This document shows positions 1 to 12,595 of a DNA stretch of 64,000 bases, piece after piece. The position numbers were made by a program, and so were the translations under genes. The stretch comes from Dermatemys mawii (Eukaryota; Chordata; Testudines; Dermatemydidae). Below the pieces are notes generated by a model. That model was not told the origin of the DNA and made no database searches. It worked only from the letters and a program-made list of their open reading frames with translations. The DNA is taken from the NCBI GenBank assembly GCA_007922305.1, contig ML677463.1, positions 62,001-126,000 of the forward strand. The letters are read 5' to 3'. Within the stretch, counting starts at the first letter, position 1. Each line of letters opens with the position of its first letter.

Positions 1-690
1 ATATTTATGGTCAATGTCAACATAATTACATATGAAAACTAAGTTAAAGGAATGTGATTGCAAAGTCAAGCACCCAGAGGTTAGGAAGTCTGCTGTTTAT
101 AGGTGCCTTTGATTATGTCATTCAAGACTACACTGTAATCAAACATAGGGGGGGCTGAATTAAAGTTGCACAGATAATCATAATCTGGCATTTTCTAATT
201 TTGAATGCTTCAGTTTTCAATGGAAATATTCTTCTAGCAGTTTTAAAAAATGTAATTTCTTTTTTTCAAATGGAAAAAATAAGTTCTGTTACATATAATT
301 ACCACATCATGAGCAACACCTAAATCCTGAACTTTCAGCACTGCAGTACAAATTGCTAACACATGAACTACAGGACTAACTACATTAGTTTGTAGCAGGA
401 CAAGGCTGTTACTCCAGAGATGTGGGTGGTAGACTGCTGGGTCTGTAGGAAGAGTCTACAAAGGCAAGTGCTCACGGTATTGCCAGAATTAAGGCTGCAC
501 ATACAATGAAAGAATCTGTGTTTTTCCCTTTAGAAGTACTGACTTGTAGTACCTCATCATAAAGCAACTTTTTAATGGAAAATCACCTGAGATAGCACAA
601 AGAGTTAATCCATGAATACATTTTGTTCCTATTGTATTTCTGGTTCCCATAAATTACTATAAATGTCTTTCTTTCATGGATATAGTGCTA
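1..690. other. AT-rich sequence, no feature recognised
   Basis: No exon, RNA gene or repeat family that I can name. Confidence 0.5.
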
Positions 691-691
691 C

Positions 692-1345
692 ATTTATAAA
701 ATCATAGAAATGCAGCTTTGGAAGAGATCTATAGAGGTCATCAAGTTTGGGCCCTTTCTTGGAGAGACAGCATTGGCCTCCTAAACCCCAGTTTGGGAGT
801 TCAACCCTTGAGAGGGTCATTTAGGAATATGGGGCAAAAATCTGTTGGATGATTTAGCTGGGGATGCTTCCTGTTTTGAACAGGGGGTTGGACTAGATGA
901 TCTCCTGAGGTCCCTTCTAGCTCTGATATTCTATGACTCTAAGTAAACCTAGAGTATCCATGAGAGATGTTTGTCCAACCTGTTCTTAAAAACTTCCAAT
1001 GATGGGGATTCTGCAACCTATTCCAGAATTTAACTACTTTTATAAAGTTGTTCCTAATATCTAATCTCAAACTCCCTAGCTGCAGATTAAGTCCATTATT
1101 TCTTGTCCTACCTTTAGTGGACATGGAGAACAATTGATTAGCATTCTCTTTGTAAGAGCACTTGACATATTTGAAGACTGTGAACAGTCCCCCTTCTCAG
1201 TCTTCTTTTCTCATCACTAAACATGGTAATTTTTAAAAACTTTTCTTCACAGGTAAGTTTTTCTAAACCTCTTAGAATTTTTGTTCCCTTTGTCTGAATT
1301 CTCACCAATTTGTGGTTCCCAGGATTGGACACTGTACTCCAACTG
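692..1345 (-). mobile_element. CR1 LINE 3' fragment, split by a SINE
   Basis: The antisense CR1 end (ATCATAGAAATG) runs to about 757 and resumes at about 940. It aligns with the CR1 at 46862, in which the same two parts are contiguous. Confidence 0.75.
758..938 (+). mobile_element. tRNA-derived SINE nested in CR1
   Basis: The 5' tRNA head is truncated. The body carries GGGGCAAAAATCTGTTGGAT and the CR1-like tail GGACTAGATGATCTCCTGAG. It matches the copies at 9187, 28331 and 32402. Confidence 0.75.
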
Positions 1346-1864
1346 AGGCTTCAACAGAGCTAAGTGGAGTAGAACAATTTCCTCTTGGCAAGCATGAGGG
1401 TACAGAGTGAGAGGACACTGTGTCCACTGGTGTCAATTGAGACCCAACCTCAAACAACCCCACTGGGTAGTGTGGAGTAGTTATCCCAGCTACACAATAG
1501 TTGTATAGAAAATTGCAGCCCTCATATTTAGCAATATTGTGGTGTCTGCATCTCATTGTTTCTCTATGACATGCCATAGAGGAAGGTGGAAGCTCCTGCA
1601 CTGTTTTAGCAAAAAAGCATACTGACCAAGCACATAATACTGAGGAAATTAAACAGTGTGTCCTTCACTTGAGTTAGCTAACATGAGGTAAAATCTTAAT
1701 GAAGGCAAGGCAGTTTGTGGTTTACACATGAGTTAGCAAGTCGAGTTAAAACTTAGCTCCCCAAATAGGCTTTAAAATGTAAAACTGCAGGCTGTGTAAA
1801 AGGGCATAAAAGTAGGGCTGGCTGAGAAACAGAGTTTCCCTCCTATGAAAAATTTAATTAAAAA
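1346..1864. other. No feature recognised
   Basis: Unique-looking AT-rich sequence with no supported exon. Confidence 0.4.
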
Positions 1865-2340
1865 AATCATCCTGAATCAGGAGCCAGCTGCCTGAGCAGA
1901 CAGGCAGTCTGAGACGGGAGCCAGCTGCCCAAGAATTTTGAGAGCTAACTTCCCGGACAATTGGACAGCCTGGGAATCCAGCCAGTCCAGGGAGCTGACC
2001 ACCCAACTCTCCAGGTGGGGGCCAGGTGGGTTGCCAGGGAGCTTGGAAGCCAAGGGAGCCCTGGCTCCCAATCTCCCTGCCAGGTAGTTCAGAAAGCCGA
2101 AGGAGCCCTGTCTCCCAGGCAGGCTGCCAAGGAGCTGTAGAGCTTGGGGAGGAAGATGGGTGGGGAACTGAAGGAAATAAGTCAGGCAGGCTGGCCGGCT
2201 TCGGCCCTGCTTACCTGATGGGTTTCTGTCAAAAGTTTTGATGGAATCAACAGGTTCTCACTGAATGTTTTGATTCTGTTGAATCCTTATTTTCTGACAG
2301 AAATGTGTTCTGCTGGAAAATTTTTGACCAGCTCTGGGTG
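1865..2340. repeat. GC-rich interspersed repeat
   Basis: Rich in GGGAGCC and CCAGGNAGC words with some internal repetition, ending in a T-rich arm. Possibly a non-autonomous DNA element; the family is not identified. Confidence 0.3.
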
Positions 2341-2984
2341 AAAGTGCTTCCCTACCTCACCAGGTGTTGTAAGTCTAAATACTTTTAAGGGTCTGAGGAG
2401 CTCAGATACTTTAGTAATGGGGATAATATAGGTACCTCATATACATGAGTAGGGTTAGCAAGAGGGTGCATGTAGTATAGTCAGCAAGCAGTTCCATTCC
2501 ATGACTGTGTAGGCCAGGCTAAACCTAGGTCTTAAGCGCTGCACATTTTCAGTGTACAAAAACAAATATTTGTTGCTACTACATGGAGCCTAGGAACTCT
2601 GAAACACATGCTTGAGTGCCATATACTGGCATATTATCTCTTAAGTATTTACATATGTATAGATATAGATCATCTGTAACAATACAGTCCCTGTGTGGAG
2701 CAGGGACTTCTTGTTTGTGTTGCAAGAGGACACAGACTGGATGACAAGGCATTTCCCTTAGAGTGGAGTGTCTATATCCCTTCCTGTCTCATAGCTCTGG
2801 GCATGTAGGAGGGAGATATAGCGAGTTCTAGCAAGGAGAGGGCAGCCATGAGAGCAAATCAGTAGCTACAGAGCATCACTTCCAAAGCTGGGACAGCAGC
2901 TGAGCCTTCTTTCTTGCAGGACACTTGAGCAACTAGCAGTTATGGCAGTTCCAGGGACAAAACCCGCCATGAGGGCAATAGCAG
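2341..2984. other. No feature recognised
   Basis: No exon or named repeat. Confidence 0.4.
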
Positions 2985-3640
2985 AGTGTGTCGCCTTTCA
3001 GGGCTGTAGAGCAGTGTGACTAGGATGCCAGGTCTAGGGTATTAAGGTAGGCCTCACGGTTCCTCAAGAGCAGCACCAGCAGAGCAGGAGCAGCAGCCAT
3101 GGATGTCTTCCTTCCTGCTGCACTATTTACCAGACCAACAGTGAGATTAATGCTGAGTTTGGAGCTAGGCCTCATGGTCACTCTGCAGCAGCAGGAGGCA
3201 CCCAGAGCTGCATTTTGGGTCAGCAGTGATGTCAGTAGTGAGTGGAACCAGATCTTGGTGTTTCCCTGACAGAGCTAGCAGGACTCCTCTCTCTACAGGG
3301 CTGTAGCGCAATCCAGAAAGAGCATCAGTTGGGGGATTTAGCCAGGACTTATGTGTCCTCAGCAGAAGCTGATTGTCCCTCCCCGCAAATGATAGAACAG
3401 CCTGGCCGGGTACTAATTCTGAGATGGAGGAGGTCCTGAGGAACAGAGGAAGCAGCAGCAGTGTCCCTCTTGCAAGGCTACAGAACAGTCTGATGATGTT
3501 AAATTTTGGGCTAGAGCCAGGCCTCAGGTGTCCTCAGCTGCAGAGTGTTCCCCATGCAGAGCTCTACAGCAGACTGGTGTTAGAGCTGGGCCTGCAAATG
3601 CAAGTAGGGTCCCTGATGTGCACTGTCATCTAGTCCATCC
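2985..3640. repeat. Strongly diverged tandem repeat
   Basis: Words such as GGCTGTAGAGCAGTGTGA (about 3001), GGCTGTAGCGCAATCC (3299), GGCTACAGAACAGTCTG (3475) and GCTCTACAGCAGACTGG (3559) recur, along with AGGCCTCA and CAGCAGCAG. The period is irregular, roughly 85-180 bp. Confidence 0.4.
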
Positions 3641-4737
3641 CCTGGCACAAGTCTGTGTGCAGAAAAGACCTTAGATTCACTTATGAATTTGAACAACTGC
3701 ACATTATTTAGTAAAAGTGCCTAACTAGTTTGGTTTGCAGATGCTTTTGCTTGACACCTGTAACATTTAAACTGTTCTAGTTAAGCTTTTCAATGAACAC
3801 CTTGAGGCTGTGTATCAGTGTCTGTGAGAAACTGAGCTGCTGCTATTTGACTGCAGCTATTTTTTTGCAGGGTGGGTCAAGCAAGATAACACATTTATTA
3901 ATTTGCATCAGCTCTTGCAAGAGAAGTCTCTATAGGCAAACCCACTTGGTAGCCACAATCTTAATGGAAAATCTCACTTCAGTGGGGGGCTGGGAAACCT
4001 CTGCACCCATTTTGCACAGACTCTGTACAGTTATGCCAGTTTTAGATTACTACCAAACGTTTTCCTGTTTACTGTCAATTGAACTGCTGTTATTGCCTGC
4101 TACAAGTAGTGACATTAAAATTGATTACCCAGTAGAGTGGAAACTGAAAAAAAATCTGTTTTTTTCTTTCAGATAAGTACATTGTTTAATTCTATGTTCT
4201 CAGACTAGTTTCATGGTTTCTTTCAGCTTTGTATAGTTACTGTATATACTATGTCAGGGGGCGATGGGAACAAAAACTTGATCTTCTTTTGCATAATTGA
4301 ATAAAAACTACCTCCACTTTGCTTATTATTTTTGCACCTAGAGTAAAGTCAAATCAATTTAGAAAACAATGAGTAATGTTAATTCTAAGTCAAATAATCT
4401 AAAATAGAAGTCATTTTCTCTCTCTTTCTCTCATCTGTTAATTAGATCTTGTCAAAATAACAATTATCTTCTGCAAAATAATTTGAAGGAAATGAAATAA
4501 TGTTCCCAAATTTTTTGGTAGTGCAGATTTTTTTGTTTTTGTTTATTTAAACAACATTCAGTTTCCTTTTACACATCCCCACCCCCCGCTCCACCAGGTT
4601 CCCCTTCTCCCCTTCTCCACCACTTCCAGTGGAGAAAAGAGGGACCGAGACCAGGAAGAAGGGAAGGAAGGAAATTAATAATGAAACCAAAAGTTTTGAA
4701 TTCAATTTTAAATGACAAATTTAATTTTGAAATGAAT
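3641..4737. other. No gene recognised; polypyrimidine/polypurine patch
   Basis: A C/T-rich run near 4570-4640 is followed by an A/G-rich run at 4632-4680. Otherwise AT-rich sequence. Confidence 0.4.
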
Positions 4738-4870
4738 CAGAGGGGTAGCCGTGTTAGTCTGGAATTGCAGAAGTGACAAAGAGTCCTGTGGCACCTTAAA
4801 GACTAACTAAAGTATTAGAGCATAAGCTTTTGTGGGCTAATACCCACTTCGTCGGATGCATCGGAAACTG
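4738..4870 (-). mobile_element. Penelope-like interspersed repeat, copy A, with hammerhead-like hairpin
   Basis: Contains GTAGCCGTGTTAGTCTG, CAAAGAGTCCTGTGGCACC and the hairpin GTGGG/CCCAC at 4832-4847. Read on the minus strand, a CCGACGA box, the hairpin and AAAA resemble a hammerhead core with two changes. The Penelope assignment is an inference. Confidence 0.5.
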
Positions 4871-6683
4871 CTCAGAAACTGCTCCCTGCTCTTCAGATGG
4901 TTTCACATATAATCATGGAGTTCCCAGTATCTAACACACCAAGTCAGCTTGTGGCAACATAATTTACAGGAATATAGAAAACCCCAAACGGATGTCCAGT
5001 GCGTGCAGAATCACAGGCAGGGAGGTTACAGCACTGCAGATAAGATTACATTAAAAATCTACTGTATCTTTATACAGTAGTTTCATGTTAGCACCTGGAG
5101 ACTTCCAACATGCCTCACATCACAGAAGAGCCTTTACACAGGCCGACCGGGTGGAAATAGGTAAGCAGCTGTTGAATAGTTTAGGTCTGTGATTTTGAGA
5201 GAGGATGCCCTGGGGGTAGCAGAGAGGATACCTAAATGGAAGTATGTTCTGTGCTAAATGAAAACCAAATTGATATTTTTAGACCCTGCTGTAGAATCTT
5301 TCTGCTTAGTGTGGCCCCCAGTGCTCACAAGTCACCCTCCACAATAGAAATCTGAATTTAGAGCAACTTCAGTAGAGATGGTGCAGTGTTCTCTCCAGTG
5401 CTATTGACCAAATCCATGCATTGTGCATGCTCTAGAGAGAAGCACGTATTGCCATGCTAAGGGATCTGGACCAACTGAAAGCCAGAGTGCACCACCCTCT
5501 TATCAGTGGTTACCTTATCAAAGAGCCTTGTGAACTCCAACTTGCATCATGTCACAAACGGAGTTCAGAGTACTTGGAAGCTTAACTGCGCACACGCACG
5601 CACTCAGTTGTGTCTGTGCAACGGCCACCGTCTCAGCTGACACCCTGCGATTGAACTAAGGACCACCAGGGCTAAAAGCAGGAGCTGCTTCAGCATGAGC
5701 TAGAGCTCCCACACTGGGGCTGTCCCAGACTCATATCCTCTGCAGGCCAACATAGAAGGGGCCCTGTAACACAGTCACCAATGGGTTGCACCAGCAAAAC
5801 AAGCACATGCACAGCAGGTAACTGCGTCCAATTTTTTCACCCACCACTGGCAGGCGCAAACGTCGTCAGTGCAACTTAAGTGCCCACATTTGAATGAAAT
5901 GAGCAGGAGTGTCGGCATGTACAAGGAAAATGACAGTGCTGAGCTGGGTGGTGAGTGGTGACAGGGAGAGGGAAACTACCATATGAATTGGGGAAGGAAG
6001 GCACACAGAGTGCAATTCGTCCCCCGCTTGCTGTCACTGCCTGGGCCCCGTGCCAACAAGTACCCTGCTTGAAGCCTGAGGAGTGCCTCTGAAGTCCATT
6101 CACACATGCGTAACATCAGGCATCTGCCACAGTACTTTGCTGAGCTGGGAGGCTCTGTGCTACGTGGGAGATGGCACACTGTATTCTGGGCCGCACTGCA
6201 GCTTGCCCAGGAAAGCTCTCCATGTGTCCCAGTTCAAGCAGTGCGCAGATAAGCCGAAGGGTTCAGAGTCATACTCCACAGAACCTTCTCTCCTGCTTTT
6301 TTAGGCAAAAAAAAACAGGAGTCGGCACTTCACCACCGTCTACCCAACCAGAACACCGAGGTTACCCTTGGCTCAGGTTAATGCCGAAAATGCTGCTTGC
6401 TCTGCTCCCACAGGACACCACTTAGCCCCCGGCTCAGAAATGGGATGACCACATCCGAGGGGCAGGCTCTTCTCTGCCACAGCATGCTGGCTGGGAGAGG
6501 AGATGCCGGCACGGCAGCAGCTGGAAAAGCCCTTCCTGAAGCTGCTCTGACGCTACCACTGAGCTTCTGGCCTCAGAAATGTGGTCAGGGAAGCCAATCC
6601 TGCCATTTTCCCGGGTGTTGAAATGAATATATGCACAGTCCGGAGGGCCCGGCACAAGTAGAAGCTGTAATAGATCTGGGGGG
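4871..6683. other. No gene recognised
   Basis: About 1.8 kb of mixed composition, somewhat GC-rich from 5580. The open frames are short and overlapping on both strands, and none resembles a known protein. Confidence 0.4.
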
Positions 6684-7083
6684 NNNNNNNNNNNNNNNNN
6701 NNNNNNNNNNNNNNNNNNNNNNNNNNNNNNNNNNNNNNNNNNNNNNNNNNNNNNNNNNNNNNNNNNNNNNNNNNNNNNNNNNNNNNNNNNNNNNNNNNNN
6801 NNNNNNNNNNNNNNNNNNNNNNNNNNNNNNNNNNNNNNNNNNNNNNNNNNNNNNNNNNNNNNNNNNNNNNNNNNNNNNNNNNNNNNNNNNNNNNNNNNNN
6901 NNNNNNNNNNNNNNNNNNNNNNNNNNNNNNNNNNNNNNNNNNNNNNNNNNNNNNNNNNNNNNNNNNNNNNNNNNNNNNNNNNNNNNNNNNNNNNNNNNNN
7001 NNNNNNNNNNNNNNNNNNNNNNNNNNNNNNNNNNNNNNNNNNNNNNNNNNNNNNNNNNNNNNNNNNNNNNNNNNNNNNNNNNN
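6684..7083. other. Assembly gap, 400 N
   Basis: A round-number run of N, so the true length is unknown. Confidence 0.99.
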
Positions 7084-7732
7084 CTTAGGTGCCTAAAATA
7101 GTAGTTAGGTATCTAGGGCCTAGATTTGTAAAGTTATTTAGGCACTGTTGCTCTCAGCACTTAGGAGTCTACATTCCATTGAGAGTTCATGGTGTTTAGA
7201 CTCCTAAATCCTTTTTGAAATGAAATTTAGATTACTAAATCAGTTGGGTGTTAAAAATCTTGGTCAATGTCTTTTCGTGGCCCTAGGCCTCCAATACTGT
7301 TTAATTTCACTGCTTTGCATTAATGCCCTCTTATCAATTTCTGACAGGTGCATTAGTAAACATGGCTATGCTTCAAGTCAACTGAAGTCAGTGGGCTTCT
7401 TTCTATTGACTTCAGTGGGTTTTAGGTGAAGCCTGAAGTGAACAAACTAGGAGAGCAATGATGATGCATTCAATGAACAACATACACTCTTTACTCAACT
7501 AGTTACCATTATTTATAATAATACTTCATGATAAATGTTCTAGAGAGGCTCCAGTTTGTTTAAGCCTTGAGATTTAATCTATTTCTTGAGAAGGACTCTT
7601 GCACCGGAAGGCACCACAATCCTTTTGAGAGTTACTTACGATTTGCTGAATATGATTATCCTTTTTCTATGATGTATCATTTTTTTGTATTGGAAATTAT
7701 GACTATTGACTAGGTATCAGTATTTCAGATGT
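7084..7732. other. Old interspersed repeat fragments, no gene
   Basis: The words CTTAGGTGCCTAAA and CTATTGACTTCAGTGGG are of the kind found in ancient amniote transposon relics. Boundaries are unclear. Confidence 0.35.
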
Positions 7733-8318
7733 GTTTGCTTCTAGGGAAACACCCACCAGGTAGTTTACTTCCACTCTAACCAGCACATTGTGACTGGACC
7801 ATTCAAGTTGATGGCCCATTAGCAAACACAGTGAGCCACAGAAGTTTATTCCCACTCAGTGAGCCTTCCTGTGAACACCTTAGCCAGAATAAGAGTAATG
7901 GCTACTCCTATGACCCATCAAAGCATGCAAAGCATGTGACTTGATCATGTGATCCAAGACTCCATCTTGTACCAATACTTTTCCACAAACTAAGACTGAG
8001 AGCATTCCCTCCACATGAGAGAAATTATAAAAGGCCCTGGAAACATTTCCATTTTGCCTCTTTCCTGCTCTGATTTCTGGACTATGCACTTACACTAAAA
8101 GGAACATTCCAATCAATGGAATGAGGTCCTGCCAACCTTTTGGAAGTTAAGTTATTGGAGACATTACAAGCCAGCAATTTATTCCATCATTGCTTCAAAC
8201 TTGATACAAGAACTTTGCAATGAGTGTATGCATTTGTTTTCCTTGACCATTATAACTTTATCCTCTTTCTTTTCTTATAAATAAACCTTTATATATTAAA
8301 TACTAAAGGATTGGCAAC
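7733..8318 (+). mobile_element. LTR-like repeat (possible solo LTR)
   Basis: TATAAAAG at 8026-8033, followed about 250 bp later by AATAAA at 8280-8285, fits an LTR with promoter and poly(A) signal. Boundaries are approximate and I see no clear target duplication. Confidence 0.4.
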
Positions 8319-9186
8319 AACACAATTATTAGGTAGATTTGGAGACTGCATTTCTGAATTCTTGTAACCCGTATGGTGACATAGAAGTTTACTTTTGTTA
8401 CTGGCCAGGTATATTTTATGGAAGAATAACCACCAGTTTGGGGTGGTTGTGCCCTAATTTTTTAGCATTTTGCCCTGAATACAGTATTCTCATCTGGGAA
8501 CTACTGAGGCACCGTGAAAGTTTGCAATGCCTTATGGGGCAGCGGGTACAGCATCACATGATGAAGGCTTCGCAATTCCATCATTCCACGGACATCCTAC
8601 TACATTGCCAGCTACTTTTCAACTGTTCTGGTAACCTGCAAGCTAACTATCTCTGTCCGAAAGCATGGATCCTGCACTGCTGTTCAATATTGTGCTGTGC
8701 GTTATGAATACAAGGCTGTAAAAGGAGCCCAGTTGGGGGCTTCTTGGCTGGGGGTTTCCTTGAAGGAGCATATTAGCACTGAGGCACAGTAATGTGTGTT
8801 GTGTTGTTTGCTGAGCCTGGTCTTGTTTGTTTGCACCATGCTATGAACCTTGCGATGAGTGCTGTGTGTGCCTGAAAACTAACACATTTTAAATCACTTT
8901 TAAAAGTAGCACTCGGTAATATGACCAAATTGATGTCTCTGTACAGTAACACCAGAAGCCCACAGAAGTCCGTGTGTGTGGAGGGAGAGAGTGAATGTGT
9001 CAGCACACTGTCTCATTAAGTTCAGACAACAGGTGAAGGCAACCAATTCTGAGGCTGAAGCTGGTGTTCCCCTTGTCTCCCTCCCTGCACCAGCTCAGCA
9101 GAGACTGGTACACTGGTGGGGCGGAGCCAAACATCAGCCCCACCTCCCTCCCTGGCTCTACACAGCACAGCAGGTGTCTCTTTCAT
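8319..9186. other. No gene recognised
   Basis: A 122-codon open frame at 8339-8707 has no recognisable domain or splice context and is probably chance. Confidence 0.4.
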
Positions 9187-9392
9187 AGACTCATAGAATC
9201 TCAGAGTTGGAAGGGACCTCAGGAAGTCATCTAGTCCAATCCCCTGCTCAAAGCAGGACCAATCCCCAACTAAATCATCCAACAGATTTTTGCCCCAGAT
9301 TCCTAAATGGCCCCCTCAAGGATTGAGCTCACAAGTCTGGGTTTAGAAGGTCAATGCTCAAATCACTGAGCTATCCCTCTTTCCCCCCACCC
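9187..9392 (-). mobile_element. tRNA-derived SINE, near full length
   Basis: On the minus strand it opens with GGATAGCTCAGTGATTTGAG (A box), then a B-box-like GAGCTCAATCC, and ends with the CR1-like tail and CTATGAG repeats. Confidence 0.8.
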
Positions 9393-9743
9393 AGCAGCAG
9401 TCTGCCTGCCACTGTGGTCCTAGTGCCACGGAGAGCAGGATTCTGCATTAATGTTTTGATTCTGTGATTCCCTTGGAGTTCTCCCACAGCCTCCTCTCCC
9501 CACAGACCAGGGAGATCCATCCACTCACCTGTAGTCCAGGCAGGAGTGCATTTGCTGCTGGGAGTCGGCCCGCTTAGCTGGTCAATGCCTATGTGATCTC
9601 TCCATGCTGAGGAATTTCAAAGCTTCCTGGGGCTTTGAAAGTGGACGGTCACATGCCTGTGAAGCTGGATGCCGGGCAGCAGAGTTCAAATCAGTGAGCA
9701 GAGGGGTCATGGTGGGCATTGTGAGATACCTCCTGGAGGCCAG

Positions 9744-10442
9744 TGTAGCAGCATGATGACTCACCCCTATGGCGCCTCCTGCTGGCCATCAGGGAATTAG
9801 CTGTTCCAGCTTGAAGCGCCCTCTACAGGCTGGTGTCTCACTGTCCGCTGGCCCCTGTGTTCCTCCTGGATCCCAGTGCCCTTTTTCCTGGGGTGCTGCC
9901 CCCTGGCAATACCCCTACACTCTGCCTCTGGGTCTCCCCTCCCTGGGGAAGGGAGGGGAGACCCACAACCCTCTAATCCTCACCTTGCCTCAGTCTAGAG
10001 CTACTGCCAGTCATCAAGCCCAGGCACCCTGGGCCAGACTGCAGTGTGAAAGCCAGTCATCATAGGCAAGGGGGTTTGGGACCTGCTGCCTTTCCCTGTA
10101 GCCCCATATCTTTCTTAGGCCTCACTTCAGGCCTACAGCCTGGGTAGTTGCTAGGCTGGAGCTCCCCAGCTCCCTTGCCTATTCCCCCAGCACTGTTCCA
10201 CCCCAGGTACCCTGTCCTACAGGCAGCCAGGCCCTGCTGCCTCCCAGCCTGGAGAGAGAGTGCTGGAGAGACTGGCTACAGCCCTCTCATAAGGACCAGC
10301 TTGGCCTAACTGAGCTGGCCCTACCTGTGGCTGCTTTCCCAATTAGTCTAGTTTGGCTGTTATTTCCCAGCCGCAACACTCTGCAGAGCTGTTTTAACCT
10401 TTTTTTTTTTTTTTACTGGCGTGGGGCAGCTGCCCCACTACA
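9744..10442. mobile_element. Solo LTR, 699 bp, with 5-bp target duplication
   Basis: Begins TGTAG and ends CTACA, a perfect inverted terminal pentamer, and is flanked on both sides by GCCAG (9739-9743 and 10443-10447). It includes an oligo-T run near 10400. No internal retroviral genes are present. Confidence 0.8.
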
Positions 10443-10449
10443 GCCAGTT

Positions 10450-10660
10450 ATGGTGGTGTAACAAGTGCAGTGTCTACACTGACGCTTTGTCGATATAACT
10501 TTGCTGCAAAAAGCACCATGCCTCTCGTCAAGGTGGCTTTATTTTGTTGGCAAAGCAGGATAATTTTGTTGGTGAGAGGAGCACTATAGTGTGTACACCT
10601 CCACTGTTTTGTCAACAAAAGTTGCCTTTTTCCTGACAAAACTGTGTAGAATAGACAAAG
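10450..10660. mobile_element. Harbinger-like MITE fragment
   Basis: Contains CAGTGTCTACACTGACGC and a matching GTGTAGAATAGAC near the other end. Related in style to the elements at 44468 and 62209. Boundaries are approximate. Confidence 0.35.
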
Positions 10661-10711
10661 CCAAATTCTAAGATTCCTCCATTTTAAGAGCAGTATGGCG
10701 TCTGGGTTGGG

Positions 10712-11015
10712 TTTTTGTCAGAGACTAGTATGGCGTACCGGTAAGAAGTGGCTGCCAGTATAGGCCTGTATGCAGCCGATGTAAAAGTACTGCTGCCATG
10801 GCAGCGCTTTAAGGACCTTCTTTAAAGTGCTGCCACAGAAGCATTTTAACATTGCTGCCCCTTTTGCCCCACCCTGTCAGCCACTGGAGCCCCAGGCAGC
10901 AAAGGCCAGGCAGCGCAGAAGGGCTGACTGAGGAAGGCTGACTCCCCAGCCCTGCCCCGTCAGCCAGAGGCACCACCCCTTCTGGGGGCCCAGAGTTGGG
11001 CCCCGTACCTGTAAG
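10712..11015. repeat. Interspersed repeat, GC-rich
   Basis: TATGGCGTACCGGTAAGAAG and the following GCTGCCAC-rich body look like a repeat common in turtle genomes. Class not determined. Confidence 0.4.
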
Positions 11016-11635
11016 TCTTCTATGTTACTTTCACCCTTGGTTCTTGCTTATATCACCCAGTCATATTCTAGCAGCATTTCCCACCATTTGCCCACTGACC
11101 CGAGTCAGACACTGTCTTTGACCTGTACCTGTTTCTGCTCTGACCTAGGTACTAAAGTGACTAGTAAAAGGAATAAAAGAGACTATGAGGCTGCCAATCC
11201 TGAAGCCATTAGTGTCAAAGGTTCTTCTGATGTTGATTCTGATTTTGCTGATGCCAGTGCTGCTCCAACTGGTTCTTTTAGTGAGAATGTTGCTGTGCCC
11301 ATGACAATTATCGTTTTGTTGTAGGATTCTGATATGGAGGGTTCTGACAGAGACTAGGGAAAATTCAAAAGATGAAGTAGCAGAGAGGTTCCCCTATCTC
11401 CTTCTGTGCAGTCAATATGGAACAAAAGTCCTGTTTCAGAGAACAGATTGGCAAAGAGCCCATCCTAAGGGTGAGTAAAACTGTATTCTAAAAAATATTT
11501 GGACACCAGCTAAGTCTTTGGTAGACACAATTGTTTACAGCAGAAGTTTAAGCACCTCAGTGGCTCCAATCAGGCATTGAAATTAACACATCGGTCTCAT
11601 TAGTTATTCAAACAACAGTCCCTTTGTTCTGAGCG
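11016..11635. other. No coding exon; upstream flank of gene 1
   Basis: Open frame 11022-11324 (100 codons) has no recognisable domain and no family context. Confidence 0.4.
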
Positions 11636-11720
11636 CCTTGTGCGGGGGCAGCGCACTTCACCTTAGCACAGTGAGAGCTTCCTGTGCAGATGCAGCTGGA
11701 ACATCGCAGAGTAAAGAATT
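11636..11720 (+). promoter_or_regulatory. Gene 1 promoter block, family-conserved
   Basis: One of four related blocks, each about 1.7-4.7 kb upstream of a coding exon 1. It carries GCTTCCTGTG at 11677-11686, an ETS-type core on the minus strand. This copy lacks the TGCGGT that follows the core in genes 2 and 3. No TATA box is seen, so the exact start is unknown. Confidence 0.6.
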
Positions 11721-11878
11721 CTCCTTCTCTCTCAGCTCACATTGACCCTCTTGTCAGAAGACAGACTCTCAACTCTCTTCTTTTCCTGAGGACATCTATG
11801 TAGGATTGCCTACACAAGTGGACCTCTTGAAGTTCCATTCCAGAAAACCACTTGACAGACCTCTGGACATATACACAG
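11721..11878 (+). other. Gene 1 non-coding 5' exon (probable)
   Basis: Homologous to 25811-25963 of gene 2. Both end in CACAG/GTAT, a usable donor joining to the acceptor at 13353. The left edge is not defined by the sequence. Confidence 0.5.
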
Positions 11879-12595
11879 GTATTGCCACCAAATGGTCTTT
11901 GGGCCTTCCTTGTTAAAGCAGATAATTGACTTACCTGTGATTTACCTCTCCTGTCCTGTTCATGGTATGAGTGGTAATTGGATTCAATGCATTTATAACT
12001 TCTGTATTTTTTAACTCTGGTAAAACTTAGTACAAATGTCAAATATATTTGGGATGTAATATTTTGAGCAGTCTCTGTAGCATTTTGCTGCTGCATTTAT
12101 GCTGTGTGTTCTACGTCATTCTATTACAAATATTCAAATCACTACCAACGAGGGAAGGAAAGGAATGGGATACATATATTGATTTCAGAAAACTCTTTGG
12201 TCAAAAGTCTCAAAATTTTTTATTGAAAAGTTAATTCAAATTGTCTTAGAAATCAGCATTGTCTCTTGGACTGAAAGGTTGGGTATGCAGTTAATGGGGG
12301 GATATGGAAGAGAGTGTAACTAGCATCTTAATAACATTTTCAAATGATATTAAAAGAAAAGGTGTTCTGAGCTTTAGGAGAGTTGGAGAAGTCATGTAAA
12401 AGGGTTAGAAATATAGACTGGGCCCAACACAATGAAATCAAGACAAACATTTTATTCCTATACAAAATATGTGCACCTGAAATCAGTGAATTCTTGTGAT
12501 AGTCCTTGGATATGAATTATGGAGAACACAGGCTAGGCATTTTGGGTTCAGGGTTCTTGCGCTCTCACTCAAAGCCTGAGTTTGTTGACTATTGT

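Noticed and set aside
3793..4176. 127-codon + frame
   Set aside because: No domain, no splice context and no family resemblance; a chance open frame in AT-rich DNA.
6631..7101. 156-codon open frame on the + strand
   Set aside because: Almost all of it is the 400-N gap.
8339..8707. 122-codon + frame with many Cys and Leu
   Set aside because: No recognisable fold or repeat of Cys spacing; not supported as an exon.
9187..9392. tRNA-like A and B boxes, also at 28331 and 32402
   Set aside because: They are heads of SINEs with CR1-like tails. No intact cloverleaf or anticodon stem is supported, so they are not tRNA genes.
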